Source: Candidatus Centipeda massiliensis
Lineage (GTDB): Bacteria; Bacillota; Negativicutes; Selenomonadales; Selenomonadaceae
NCBI RefSeq assembly: GCF_900290285.1
Contig: NZ_LT985754.1
Coordinates: forward strand, 841,364-905,363
DNA length: 64,000 bases
Reading direction: 5' to 3'
Shown: positions 1-7,367 of the stretch, piece after piece
Layout of the letters: each line of letters begins with the position of its first letter
How positions within the stretch are numbered: position 1 is the first letter of the stretch
The notes under the pieces: generated by a model
Told to the model about the DNA's origin: nothing
The model's database searches: none
The model's input: only the letters and a program-made list of their open reading frames with translations
Program-made: the position numbers and the translations under genes

Positions 1-459
1 GCAGACTATCGTCCCGCAGAGATCGCCGCGCACAAGATCAAGAAGTCCGATGGGGAACTGACGCTCACGCTTACCCGTAACCCCGATATCCTCTATGAGC
101 TTGGACAAAAAAAGAGACATCAGATCCTCGTGGGGTTTGCGGCGGAGACGCAGAACGTCGCGGAATACGCACGTGGGAAAGTTGCGAAGAAGAATCTCGA
201 CTTTATCGTCGCGAACAACGTTGCGGAGAAGGATGCAGGCTTCGGTGTGCCGACAAATCATGTGCAGATTTTCTACGCAGACGGACGTGCCGAGGATCAC
301 CCGCTTATGAAGAAATCGGAGCTTGCGGGCGTGATATTGGATCGGCTTGAGGATCTGTTGAAGAGTTCCCAAAAGCCTGCCCCGCTTGCGGGGAAGGGGG
401 ACCATGCGCAGCATGGTGGAAGGGGCGAATCACGAAACTCGTGCGACGAAATATCTTAA
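1..459 (+). CDS. coaBC: CoaBC, C-terminal part (phosphopantothenoylcysteine synthetase domain)
   Basis: The frame is open from base 1, so the gene starts outside the window; 152 codons are visible. The visible part resembles the synthetase (CoaB) half of the bifunctional coenzyme A enzyme, which joins cysteine to phosphopantothenate before decarboxylation. The supporting segments are a VGFAAET motif near visible residue 45, then a KKNLDFIVANN stretch and a KSELA...ILDRLEDLL C-terminal helix, all typical of CoaB. The last 30 or so residues (from about base 367) do not look like the family: they are encoded by a G/C-rich structured repeat that also occurs elsewhere in the window between genes. 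The natural protein end has probably been extended by insertion of that repeat. Confidence is high for the family, lower for the native C-terminus. Confidence 0.85.
   Translation, partial: ADYRPAEIAAHKIKKSDGELTLTLTRNPDILYELGQKKRHQILVGFAAETQNVAEYARGKVAKKNLDFIVANNVAEKDAGFGVPTNHVQIFYADGRAEDHPLMKKSELAGVILDRLEDLLKSSQKPAPLAGKGDHAQHGGRGESRNSCDEIS
376..427 (+). repeat. Structured intergenic repeat, copy 1 (inside coaBC 3' end)
   Basis: Two consecutive hairpins: CCCCGC/GCGGGG, then ACCATGC/GCATGGT, followed by a G-rich end (AAGGGGCG). The same order of parts (C-rich hairpin, GGGGA-A/G-G linker, second hairpin, G-run) appears at 3194-3244 and 23632-23694. This copy is translated as the end of CoaBC. 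Confidence 0.6.
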
Positions 460-478
460 GAATCTGTGAAAATAGTCC

Positions 479-507
479 TTGACAACGCGCCCCACATTCG
501 TTACAAT
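479..507 (+). promoter_or_regulatory. Sigma-A type promoter of the metK leader
   Basis: TTGACA at 479-484 and TACAAT at 502-507 are separated by 17 bases. The promoter lies just downstream of the coaBC stop and just upstream of the SAM-I aptamer, so the leader RNA would start near 514. Confidence 0.8.
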
Positions 508-528
508 GCGAAACATAGAAGAGAATAT

Positions 529-632
529 ACCTCATCCAGAGCAGTGGAGGGAATGGCCCGATGAAGCTGCGGCAACCATGGCGATTTTGCCAACGGTGCC
601 AATTCCTTTAGGCAAAGCGCCTATGAGATGAG
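529..632 (+). promoter_or_regulatory. SAM-I (S-box) riboswitch aptamer
   Basis: The region carries S-box hallmarks in order: a P1 strand CTCATC at 531, then GAGGGAATGGCCCGATGAAGC, the GGCAACC core at 570-576, a GGTGCCAATTCC segment at 595-605, and the closing strand GATGAG at 627-632. It sits between a strong promoter and metK, the gene most often controlled by this riboswitch. When SAM binds, the downstream terminator hairpin should form and switch metK off. Confidence 0.93.
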
Positions 633-644
633 AGCGGCAGTTGC

Positions 645-677
645 AGCCTCCCTTATCTTAGTAGGGGGGCTTTTCTT
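645..677 (+). terminator. Intrinsic terminator of the SAM-I riboswitch
   Basis: GCCTCCC (645-651) can pair with GGGGGGC (664-670), followed by TTTTCTT (671-677). The hairpin lies directly after the aptamer and 67 bases before metK, as expected for a transcription-terminating expression platform. Confidence 0.75.
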
Positions 678-743
678 ATGGGCGGTTCCCATAACGATGG
701 AACGAGGTTTTCTGCAATTTTTACGAACCAAGGGAGGTTTCAA

Positions 744-1928
744 ATGAAAAAAATGTTGTTTACGTCCGAGTCCGTCACCGAAGGGCATCCGGATAAACTC
801 GCCGATCAGATCTCGGACAGCATTCTGGATGCGATTCTCGCGCAGGATCCGATGGGGCGCGTTGCGTGCGAGACCCTTGTTACAACGGGACAGGCACACG
901 TTGTCGGTGAGATCTCTACCACCTGCTACGTTGATATTCCGAAGATCATCCGCCAGACCGTGCGTGAGGTCGGCTACACAAATGCGAGCTACGGCTTTGA
1001 TGCGGATACCTGCGGCATCCTCGTCTCGCTCGACGAGCAGTCACCGGACATCGCTCAGGGCGTCAATCAGGCGATTGAGTCGCGCGAGGGTGCGATGGAT
1101 GCGGCTGAGGCAATCGGCGCGGGCGATCAGGGCATGATGTTTGGGTATGCGACGAACGAGACACCCGAGTACATGCCGCTCACAACCGTACTCGCACACA
1201 AGCTGGCGCGCCGCCTCACGGATGTCCGCAAGGGCGGCGAACTCTCCTATCTGCGCCCCGACGGCAAGACACAGGTCACGGTCGCATATGAGGACGGCAA
1301 GCCGGTCTATGTCGATACGGTTGTCATTTCGACGCAGCACGATGAGGCGGTCGACCTTGCAACAATCCGCAAGGACATGATCGAGAAGGTCATCAAGGAG
1401 ATCGTTCCGGCGGAACTTCTGCGCGCAGAGACGAAGTACTTTGTCAACCCGACGGGCAAGTTCGTCATCGGCGGTCCGCACGGCGACTCTGGGCTCACGG
1501 GGCGCAAGATCATCGTCGACACCTATGGCGGCTGGGCACGTCACGGCGGCGGTGCGTTCTCGGGCAAGGATCCCACGAAGGTCGACCGCAGTGCCGCGTA
1601 TGCCGCGCGCTATGTCGCGAAGAACATCGTCGCAGCGGGGCTTGCAGATCGCGTTGAGATTCAGCTTGCATACGCGATCGGTGTGGCGCATCCCGTGTCC
1701 ATCATGGTGGATACGTTCGGCACTGGAAAGATCGATGATGAGAAGATCGTTTCGCTCGTGCAGAAGACGTTTGACCTGCGTCCTGCCGGCATCATCAAGA
1801 TGCTGGATCTTCGCCGTCCCATCTATCGTCAGACGGCGGCTTATGGGCACTTTGGACGTACGGACGTTGATCTGCCGTGGGAGAAGACGGACAAGGCAGA
1901 ACTGCTGAAGAAGGAAGCCGGGCTGTAA
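744..1928 (+). CDS. metK: S-adenosylmethionine synthetase
   Basis: MetK makes SAM from methionine and ATP in the cytosol. The 394-residue product has family length. It opens with the [10 protein letters not shown] motif (His15, Asp17), carries the GAGDQG ATP-binding loop at residues 125-130 and has the glycine-rich [16 protein letters not shown] segment near residue 270. The start at 744 is chosen because AGGGAGG lies at the right distance (731-737) and because the family N-terminus begins here; an upstream in-frame ATG at 678 lies in the riboswitch terminator and lacks a ribosome site. Expression should fall when SAM is plentiful, through the SAM-I riboswitch in the leader. Confidence 0.97.
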   Translation: MKKMLFTSESVTEGHPDKLADQISDSILDAILAQDPMGRVACETLVTTGQAHVVGEISTTCYVDIPKIIRQTVREVGYTNASYGFDADTCGILVSLDEQSPDIAQGVNQAIESREGAMDAAEAIGAGDQGMMFGYATNETPEYMPLTTVLAHKLARRLTDVRKGGELSYLRPDGKTQVTVAYEDGKPVYVDTVVISTQHDEAVDLATIRKDMIEKVIKEIVPAELLRAETKYFVNPTGKFVIGGPHGDSGLTGRKIIVDTYGGWARHGGGAFSGKDPTKVDRSAAYAARYVAKNIVAAGLADRVEIQLAYAIGVAHPVSIMVDTFGTGKIDDEKIVSLVQKTFDLRPAGIIKMLDLRRPIYRQTAAYGHFGRTDVDLPWEKTDKAELLKKEAGL

Positions 1929-1945
1929 GTCGTAACCCATAAAAG

Positions 1946-1985
1946 TAAGGCTGTCGCACGAAGATGATCTTCGGCGGCAGCCTTA
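1946..1985 (+). terminator. Hairpin after metK, likely terminator
   Basis: TAAGGCTG (1946-1953) pairs with CAGCCTTA (1978-1985), with an inner CGAAGAT/ATCTTCG stem. The T-run is weak, so termination may be partial. Confidence 0.5.
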
Positions 1986-2003
1986 TTCGTACATCGGAGG
2001 TGA

Positions 2004-3143
2004 ATGATGACCGAACAAAAGATTATGGACTTTGCACGTGCGGAATTTGAGTGGCTGCATGCGCATCCGGAACTTGCATACGAGGAATTCGAGACAACGG
2101 CGCGTCTGCGCACAGCGTTTGTGCGTGCGGGGATCCGTATACTCAACCTGCCGCTTAAAACAGGGCTTATTGCCGTGATCGGTACGGGAGAAAAGCCCAT
2201 CGTCGCCCTGCGCACGGACCTTGACGCACTGCCCGTACACGAGGAGACGGAGCTGCCGTACGCCTCGCAGAGTGCAGGGAAAATGCACGCCTGCGGGCAT
2301 GACTTCCATACGGCATCGGTGCTTGCGGCGGCACTTCTGCTGAAAGGCAAGGAAGCGGAGCTTGCGGGAACCGTCTATATCGTCTGTCAACCCGCCGAAG
2401 AGGCACCGGGAGGTGCCCGCACCATACTCGATACGGGTGCACTCAGAGATGTCATGGCAATCTTCGGCATTCATGCGCGTCCCATCTATCCTGTGGGGAC
2501 ACTCGGGCTGTGTACGGGCGGCATGATGGCGTCCGTGGATAAATTCGAGATCCTATTTCACGGTGTTGGGACGCATGCGGCACAGCCGGATCGCGGCTGT
2601 GATCCCATCGTCATGGCGGCGCAATTCGTAACGGCAGCACAGAGCATTGTTGCGCGCAACGTTAGTCCGCTGCGCCCTGGTGTTGTCAGCGTGACACACA
2701 TCAATGCGGGGACGACGTGGAACGTCCTGCCCGAACGTGCGTGGATGGAGGGAACGATTCGTCTCTTTGATGCAGATGATCGTGCGCTTGTTAAGAAGCG
2801 CGTCGAGGCACTTGCCAACGGAATCGCCGCAGGATTTGGCGGACGTGCAGAGGTCGCGTGGACAGCCGGTCCGCCCGCCGTCGTGAATACGGAGCGGTGG
2901 AATGATCTTGCGCGTGACGCTGCGGCACAGGAGGAATTTGCCGTCGTGGATGCCGTGCCGTGGATGGCGGGAGAGGATTTTGCCTACTATCAGGAGTCGA
3001 TGGAGAGCTGCTTTGCATTCGTCGGCACGGGGCTTGCCCCCGAGAACCATCATCCGAAGTTCGTGGTTGACCCTGCGGCAATCCCAATGACAGCACGCTA
3101 TCTTGCGCGGATGGCGGAGGAAGCACTCAAGAAGCTGAAATAG
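2004..3143 (+). CDS. M20 family amidohydrolase (N-acyl amino acid / hippurate hydrolase type)
   Basis: A 379-residue cytosolic metallohydrolase of the M20D type, which removes acyl groups from amino acids or amino-acid conjugates. Visible motifs are RTDLDALPV (around residue 70), CGHDFHTA (Cys97, His99, Asp100) and the glutamate pair AEEAPGGA (Glu132-Glu133), all parts of the di-metal site, followed by the HAAQP dimerisation-lid segment. Length matches HipO/YxeP-like enzymes. GGAGG at 1996-2000 supports the start at 2004 or 2007. The substrate cannot be read from the sequence. It stands alone between two hairpins. Confidence 0.88.
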   Translation: MMTEQKIMDFARAEFEWLHAHPELAYEEFETTARLRTAFVRAGIRILNLPLKTGLIAVIGTGEKPIVALRTDLDALPVHEETELPYASQSAGKMHACGHDFHTASVLAAALLLKGKEAELAGTVYIVCQPAEEAPGGARTILDTGALRDVMAIFGIHARPIYPVGTLGLCTGGMMASVDKFEILFHGVGTHAAQPDRGCDPIVMAAQFVTAAQSIVARNVSPLRPGVVSVTHINAGTTWNVLPERAWMEGTIRLFDADDRALVKKRVEALANGIAAGFGGRAEVAWTAGPPAVVNTERWNDLARDAAAQEEFAVVDAVPWMAGEDFAYYQESMESCFAFVGTGLAPENHHPKFVVDPAAIPMTARYLARMAEEALKKLK

Positions 3144-3146
3144 CAA

Positions 3147-3175
3147 AGCCGCCCCCGTGCGACAAGGGGGCGGCT
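3147..3175. terminator. Perfect GC-rich hairpin after the amidohydrolase gene
   Basis: AGCCGCCCCC (3147-3156) pairs perfectly with GGGGGCGGCT (3166-3175) around a nine-base loop. There is no clear T-run, but the position four bases after the stop codon suits transcript-end formation. Confidence 0.55.
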
Positions 3176-3193
3176 AGGATTATGGCATCTTAG

Positions 3194-3244
3194 CTTCCCC
3201 CGTCACAACGGGGGAAGTGGCGAGCGTAGCGAGCCGATAGGGGT
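3194..3244 (+). repeat. Structured intergenic repeat, copy 2
   Basis: CTTCCCCCGT (3194-3203) pairs with ACGGGGGAAG (3208-3217), followed by an imperfect GGCGAGC..GCGAGCC hairpin (3219-3235) and a GGGG run. It has the same architecture as the copies at 376-427 and 23632-23694. It lies between two genes that point towards each other. Confidence 0.6.
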
Positions 3245-3269
3245 GTTCGTACAACAAGCCCCTTCTGTT

Positions 3270-4406
3270 TCATTTCTTCGGCTTCAATCCAATCGTCAGT
3301 TCATTGACAATCGGTATCCGCTCCCCGATTTTCCGCACAATGATTGCTCCAAGCAGCGTCAGCAATAACGTTGCCGCATACATCGTGAGTGCGATCGGCG
3401 CAGTCACGACACGTCCGCTTCCGTGAATCGCCATCAGCAAATACGTAATCGCAATCGGATGTGCAAGGTAGATGAAGTACGAATGCTTTCCGAGGAGTTG
3501 AAACGCGCGTCCGAGGAGATTCTCTGTGCCCAGCCGCGTGAAGAACGCGAAGAGGGCGAGCGTCGCGCCAATCGTGTAGAGAATGCCGAGCGGTGAGAGC
3601 TGATGCGCCGTGTAGATGCCCTCAAGCGGTGTATATCCGTCTACAAGAAGCAGCTTGTAGTACCATGCGAGAAGTGCTGCGAGACTTGCAGCGCCAATTG
3701 CATAGAGCCGCCCCGTATGCCGCTCCATCCATGTATGGAACGTGTTCCAATGCAGAGCGATATAGCCGCCGAGCAGGAAGATAAAGACATAGTGCCCAAC
3801 CCAGTAGTTGAGCCGGTAGAAGAGCAGCGCACGCAGCAGCGTTCCCTCGGGCAGACCATAGACGTAGAGGTTGAACGCAGTGTCAAAACTCGACCAGTAG
3901 TCAAATGCAATCTGCACGAGGAGAATCCCTGCGAGCAGCGGCAGTGTCATGCGTGCGAGAAGTCGACGCCAGAGCGGCATCAGCAGATAGAACCAGATCA
4001 GGATCACCATGAAGTAGAGCTGGTACTTTGCATTTCCGAAGAAGAGGATTCCCGGCAGCGAGACGAGCGGCGGAAAGCCAACGCCGTAGGCGTATGCGTC
4101 ATGAATCAGATAGAAGAGCGACCACACGAGATAGGGGATCATGACCGCGCGCCCGCGCCGCACGAGAAACTCGCGATAGGAAAACGGTGCAGACGGCGAC
4201 TGCCCGTAGAAGAGACCGAATGCAGAGATAAAGAAAAAAATCGGTACGGCAAAGCGCGTACCGATGTCAAAAAGCGCCACAAGATGAATGTTGGGCGATG
4301 GATTTGCGAGGTACTCCGCGCCGATGTGAATGCCGATCACGCCCATCATCGAGATGCCGCGCATCGCCTCGACGGCAGAGATTCGCCCCCGCTTACTCGA
4401 TGACAT
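3270..4406 (-). CDS. Acyltransferase family 3 membrane protein
   Basis: A 378-residue integral membrane protein with about ten hydrophobic segments. The N-terminal RISAVEAMRGISMMGVIGIH pattern resembles the start of acyltransferase-3 proteins (OatA/OpgC/WecH type), where a conserved Arg and a His near the first helix take part in acyl transfer. Such enzymes O-acetylate or succinylate cell-surface sugars. The start codon lies inside the end of the upstream gene (14-base overlap with the SIMPL-domain gene), so the two are co-transcribed. The substrate is unknown; a surface polysaccharide is the inferred target. Confidence 0.8.
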   Translation of the reverse strand: MSSSKRGRISAVEAMRGISMMGVIGIHIGAEYLANPSPNIHLVALFDIGTRFAVPIFFFISAFGLFYGQSPSAPFSYREFLVRRGRAVMIPYLVWSLFYLIHDAYAYGVGFPPLVSLPGILFFGNAKYQLYFMVILIWFYLLMPLWRRLLARMTLPLLAGILLVQIAFDYWSSFDTAFNLYVYGLPEGTLLRALLFYRLNYWVGHYVFIFLLGGYIALHWNTFHTWMERHTGRLYAIGAASLAALLAWYYKLLLVDGYTPLEGIYTAHQLSPLGILYTIGATLALFAFFTRLGTENLLGRAFQLLGKHSYFIYLAHPIAITYLLMAIHGSGRVVTAPIALTMYAATLLLTLLGAIIVRKIGERIPIVNELTIGLKPKK

Positions 4407-5109
4407 AGGAAATGTTCACCGAAGCCTCGAACGAAAGCTCGCCCGCCGAGATCGGCGTTCCGGCATCGTATGCTTCCTTTGCCATCATCATCGGCATAAA
4501 ATTGCGCGGTGCTGGGGACTGCGCGTCTGCATAGACATTCAGGATGCGTACAATCCGCACCCCAAGCGCACGAGCCACGGCATCTGCCTTGCTGCGTGCG
4601 TCACGCGCGGCATCGGCAAGCGCGGCGTCCTTTGCGGCACTCGGGTCGCTCGCCGAGAATTCGAGGGAGTCCACACGGTTCGCTCCGTTTGCAAGCGCGG
4701 CATCGATCACCTTGCCCACATTCGCAAGATTGCGTACCTTGACCACAATGGCATTCGTCACCGTATAGCCCGTCGTGACGCTGCGCCCGTTGTCCTTCAC
4801 ATCGTAGATCGGCGAGAAATCATAGCGCGTTGTCTGAATGTCACGTTCTGCAACACCAAGCGCCTTTACCGCCGCCTGCACGCGTGCCGCCTGCGCCGCA
4901 TTGTCGCCGTGCGCCTTTGCCGCATCCTTTGCCTCCGTGATGACACCGAGCGTGATCTCAGCCATATCGGGGGCGATCTGAGCCGATCCGACGCCGTTCA
5001 TCGTCAGCGTCGGCAGAGCTTCCTCGGCGGACGCAGTTCTCGTCGGAATGACAAGTGTGAGTGCGAGCAGAGCTGCGCATACGAGTGTGCCGAATGAAAA
5101 GCGTTTCAT
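4393..5109 (-). CDS. SIMPL-domain (DUF541) periplasmic protein
   Basis: A 238-residue protein with a signal peptide (basic MKR, hydrophobic core, cleavage near residue 28 in TASAEEA). The rest matches the SIMPL/DUF541 fold: a GVGSAQIAPDMAEITLGV opening strand, an Asp-Ile-Gln-Thr-Thr segment followed by YDFSPIYD, and a VTNAIVVKVRNL block. These are oligomeric envelope proteins (BP26/YggE type) with poorly known roles, sometimes linked to oxidative stress. A -10 like TATAAT is present on the minus strand (5144-5149) with a weak -35. AACGGAGG precedes the ATG. It is the first gene of a two-gene minus-strand unit with the acyltransferase. Confidence 0.82.
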   Translation of the reverse strand: MKRFSFGTLVCAALLALTLVIPTRTASAEEALPTLTMNGVGSAQIAPDMAEITLGVITEAKDAAKAHGDNAAQAARVQAAVKALGVAERDIQTTRYDFSPIYDVKDNGRSVTTGYTVTNAIVVKVRNLANVGKVIDAALANGANRVDSLEFSASDPSAAKDAALADAARDARSKADAVARALGVRIVRILNVYADAQSPAPRNFMPMMMAKEAYDAGTPISAGELSFEASVNISYVIE

Positions 5110-5216
5110 AAAAAACCTCCGTTCTTAACGAAAACCTGTGTCTATTATAGCATAGAGCGTGAAAAAATGGATTATGTGGAGGTAAAAGATTTATGCGCGC
5201 GAATATGCCAAGAAAT

Positions 5217-5245
5217 TTGCGAAACAGATATGGATTTGCTAATAT
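5217..5245 (+). promoter_or_regulatory. Possible promoter of the glycosyltransferase gene
   Basis: TTGCGA (5217-5222) and TAATAT (5240-5245) are spaced by 17 bases in an AT-rich stretch 46 bases before the start codon. Confidence 0.5.
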
Positions 5246-5290
5246 AGACACATATTGATTTGAAGCAACGAACGAGATGGGAGCACGACA

Positions 5291-6469
5291 ATGCGCATAT
5301 TGCTCGCGAACTTTACAAAGATGATCGGGGACAGCGGCGGACTTGCAAAGGTGAATGTCGCATTCGCCAATGAGACGGCGCGTCGCGGGCATACGGTGAC
5401 GACGGTCTACAGCGATGACCGAGAGGGCGATTTCTTCTATCCGCTCGATGAACGTGTGACGGCGTATAATCTCCGCCATTTTCGTGGGGAGACGCATCTT
5501 TTTCCCGTGACCTATAAAATACGGCGCGAGATTCTGCGCGCATTCAGTCAGAAGCGTGGTCGCGCCGTCAATAATAATTTCACTGAGAACTATCTATTGC
5601 CTCATATACAAACGATTCTGGCGGAAACGAAGCCAGATATCATCATCGCCTTTCAGCCCGCCTCGGCAAAAAATCTTCTCTGTGATTTGGAGACGAAAAT
5701 CCCTGTCATTACCATGTCGCATGGCGACCCCGAGGATTATTTTCACACCTATCCGACTGCCGAGCTGCCCGCACTTTCCAAGAGCGCCGTCTGTCAGGTT
5801 CTCCTGCCAAGTTTTGCCAAACACCTGAAGAACCGTCTGCCTGATGTGCGCGTCGAGGTCATCGGCAATGTTGTCCCTCAGTATAAGGAACAGGCAGATC
5901 TGACGTGCGAGAAGGATCTTTATAAAGTCGTCTTTGTCGGGCGCATGGTTCGGAATCACAAGCGCCCGCATCTGTTGATCGGGGCGTTTGCAAAGATTGC
6001 GGCGGAGTTTCCCGACTGGACACTCGAACTCTGGGGCGCGGAGGACAACAAGCGGTATCAGAAGGAACTGCAAAGGATAATTGACAGTGCGGGGCTTACG
6101 AAACGCATTTTATTCTGCGGGACAACAAAAAACGTGGCGTCTGTGCTCCAAAATGCAGATTTGTATACCATGCCAAGTGCCTACGAGGGCTTCGGACTCT
6201 CTCTTGCCGAGGGTATGAGTATGGGGCTTCCCGCCGTCGGCTACCAGAACTGTGTCGCGGTGAATGAACTCATCCACGATGGTGAGAACGGATTTCTCGC
6301 GGATGATGGCGTCGAACCTCTCGCAGAGAAGATGGCATTCCTCATGCGTGATCGTGATCTTCGCGTAAAGATGGGGATGGCGGCACGGGAGTCCATGCGT
6401 GTGTATGCACCTGAGAATATATGGGCGCAGTGGGAGGAACTGATGGAACGTGTCGTATCGCACAGATAA
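5291..6469 (+). CDS. GT4-type glycosyltransferase
   Basis: A 392-residue cytosolic or membrane-associated sugar transferase of the GT-B fold. The N-terminal half starts MRILLANFTKMIGDSGGLAKV, the usual acceptor domain with a Gly-Gly loop. The C-terminal half has VVFVGRMVRNHKRPHLLI, the nucleotide-sugar domain start, and the E-x7-E pattern in PSAYEGFGLSLAEGMSMG that contacts the donor sugar. It is followed 21 bases later by a cytidylyltransferase gene, pointing to surface polysaccharide synthesis. The donor and acceptor cannot be assigned from sequence. Confidence 0.88.
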   Translation: MRILLANFTKMIGDSGGLAKVNVAFANETARRGHTVTTVYSDDREGDFFYPLDERVTAYNLRHFRGETHLFPVTYKIRREILRAFSQKRGRAVNNNFTENYLLPHIQTILAETKPDIIIAFQPASAKNLLCDLETKIPVITMSHGDPEDYFHTYPTAELPALSKSAVCQVLLPSFAKHLKNRLPDVRVEVIGNVVPQYKEQADLTCEKDLYKVVFVGRMVRNHKRPHLLIGAFAKIAAEFPDWTLELWGAEDNKRYQKELQRIIDSAGLTKRILFCGTTKNVASVLQNADLYTMPSAYEGFGLSLAEGMSMGLPAVGYQNCVAVNELIHDGENGFLADDGVEPLAEKMAFLMRDRDLRVKMGMAARESMRVYAPENIWAQWEELMERVVSHR

Positions 6470-6490
6470 GAGCTGACGGGGAGGTATTGT

Positions 6491-7264
6491 GTGAAAGCAG
6501 TAATTTTGGCGGGTGGCTACGGCACGCGCATCTCGGAGGAGTCTCAATACAAACCAAAGCCCCTGATTGAGATTGGGGATATGCCGATTCTGTGGCATAT
6601 CATGAAGAGCTTCTCTTCTTATGGGATCCACGAGTTCGTTATATGTGCGGGGTACAAGCAGAATATGGTGAAGGAATGGTTCAACAACTACTTTCTCCAT
6701 ACAAGCGATGTTCTGTTCGATTTGGAAAAGAAGCAGACGCATTTTTTACAAACGGGTGAGGAGCTATGGAAGGTTATTGTGGCAAATACCGGAAGGGACA
6801 CGATGACCGGAGGGCGCATCAAGCGGATACAGAAATACGTTGGCGACGAGGCTTTCATGATGACATACGGGGATGCTGTATGTGATGTCAATATTGAAAA
6901 ACTGCTTGCGTTCCATCAATCGCACGGGAAACTGGCGACGCTGACCTCTGTCATGCAGGAGCAGAGCAAGGGGGTTCTGGATATCGGCGGCAATAATACC
7001 GTGCGAGCCTTCCGCGAAAAATCGCAGCGGGACAGTGCCCCCATCAATGCGGGCTATATGGTGCTTGAGCCGCAGGTGTTCGATTATCTGACGGGGGACG
7101 ACTGTGTCTTTGAACAGGAGCCGTTGGAACGCTTGGCGCGTGAGGAACAGCTCATGAGCTATCGCCATCACGGATTTTGGCAGTGCATGGATATGCTGCG
7201 CGAAAAGAATGAGTTGGATCGGCTGTGGGCGAGCGGGTGCGCTCCGTGGAAAGTGTGGGAATAA
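6491..7264 (+). CDS. rfbF: Glucose-1-phosphate cytidylyltransferase
   Basis: RfbF makes CDP-glucose from CTP and glucose-1-phosphate, the entry step to CDP-linked dideoxysugars of surface glycans. The 257-residue length is exactly typical. Motifs are AGGYGTRISEES (nucleotide loop), KPKPLIEIGD, and MMTYGDAVCDVN with the metal-binding Asp. Translation starts at GTG 6491 behind GGGGAGG. The next enzyme of the pathway (CDP-glucose 4,6-dehydratase) is absent here, so the product is either used by genes elsewhere or feeds the adjacent glycosyltransferase route. Confidence 0.92.
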   Translation: MKAVILAGGYGTRISEESQYKPKPLIEIGDMPILWHIMKSFSSYGIHEFVICAGYKQNMVKEWFNNYFLHTSDVLFDLEKKQTHFLQTGEELWKVIVANTGRDTMTGGRIKRIQKYVGDEAFMMTYGDAVCDVNIEKLLAFHQSHGKLATLTSVMQEQSKGVLDIGGNNTVRAFREKSQRDSAPINAGYMVLEPQVFDYLTGDDCVFEQEPLERLAREEQLMSYRHHGFWQCMDMLREKNELDRLWASGCAPWKVWE

Positions 7265-7267
7265 CCT

Positions 7268-7296
7268 TTGACTTTTTGTCATTTTTCATGTAGAAT
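7268..7296 (+). promoter_or_regulatory. Promoter of htpG
   Basis: TTGACT (7268-7273) and TAGAAT (7291-7296) with a 17-base spacer, 72 bases before the start. No CIRCE inverted repeat is visible around it. Confidence 0.65.
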
Positions 7297-7367
7297 GGAT
7301 AACAGTTTTAGAATTGCATACGCATAAATGCGATGCAAAATAATCGAATATAAGGGAGAACGATACT

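Noticed and set aside
7264-7367. A CIRCE heat-shock operator before htpG
   Set aside because: No TTAGCACTC-N9-GAGTGCTAA repeat is present.
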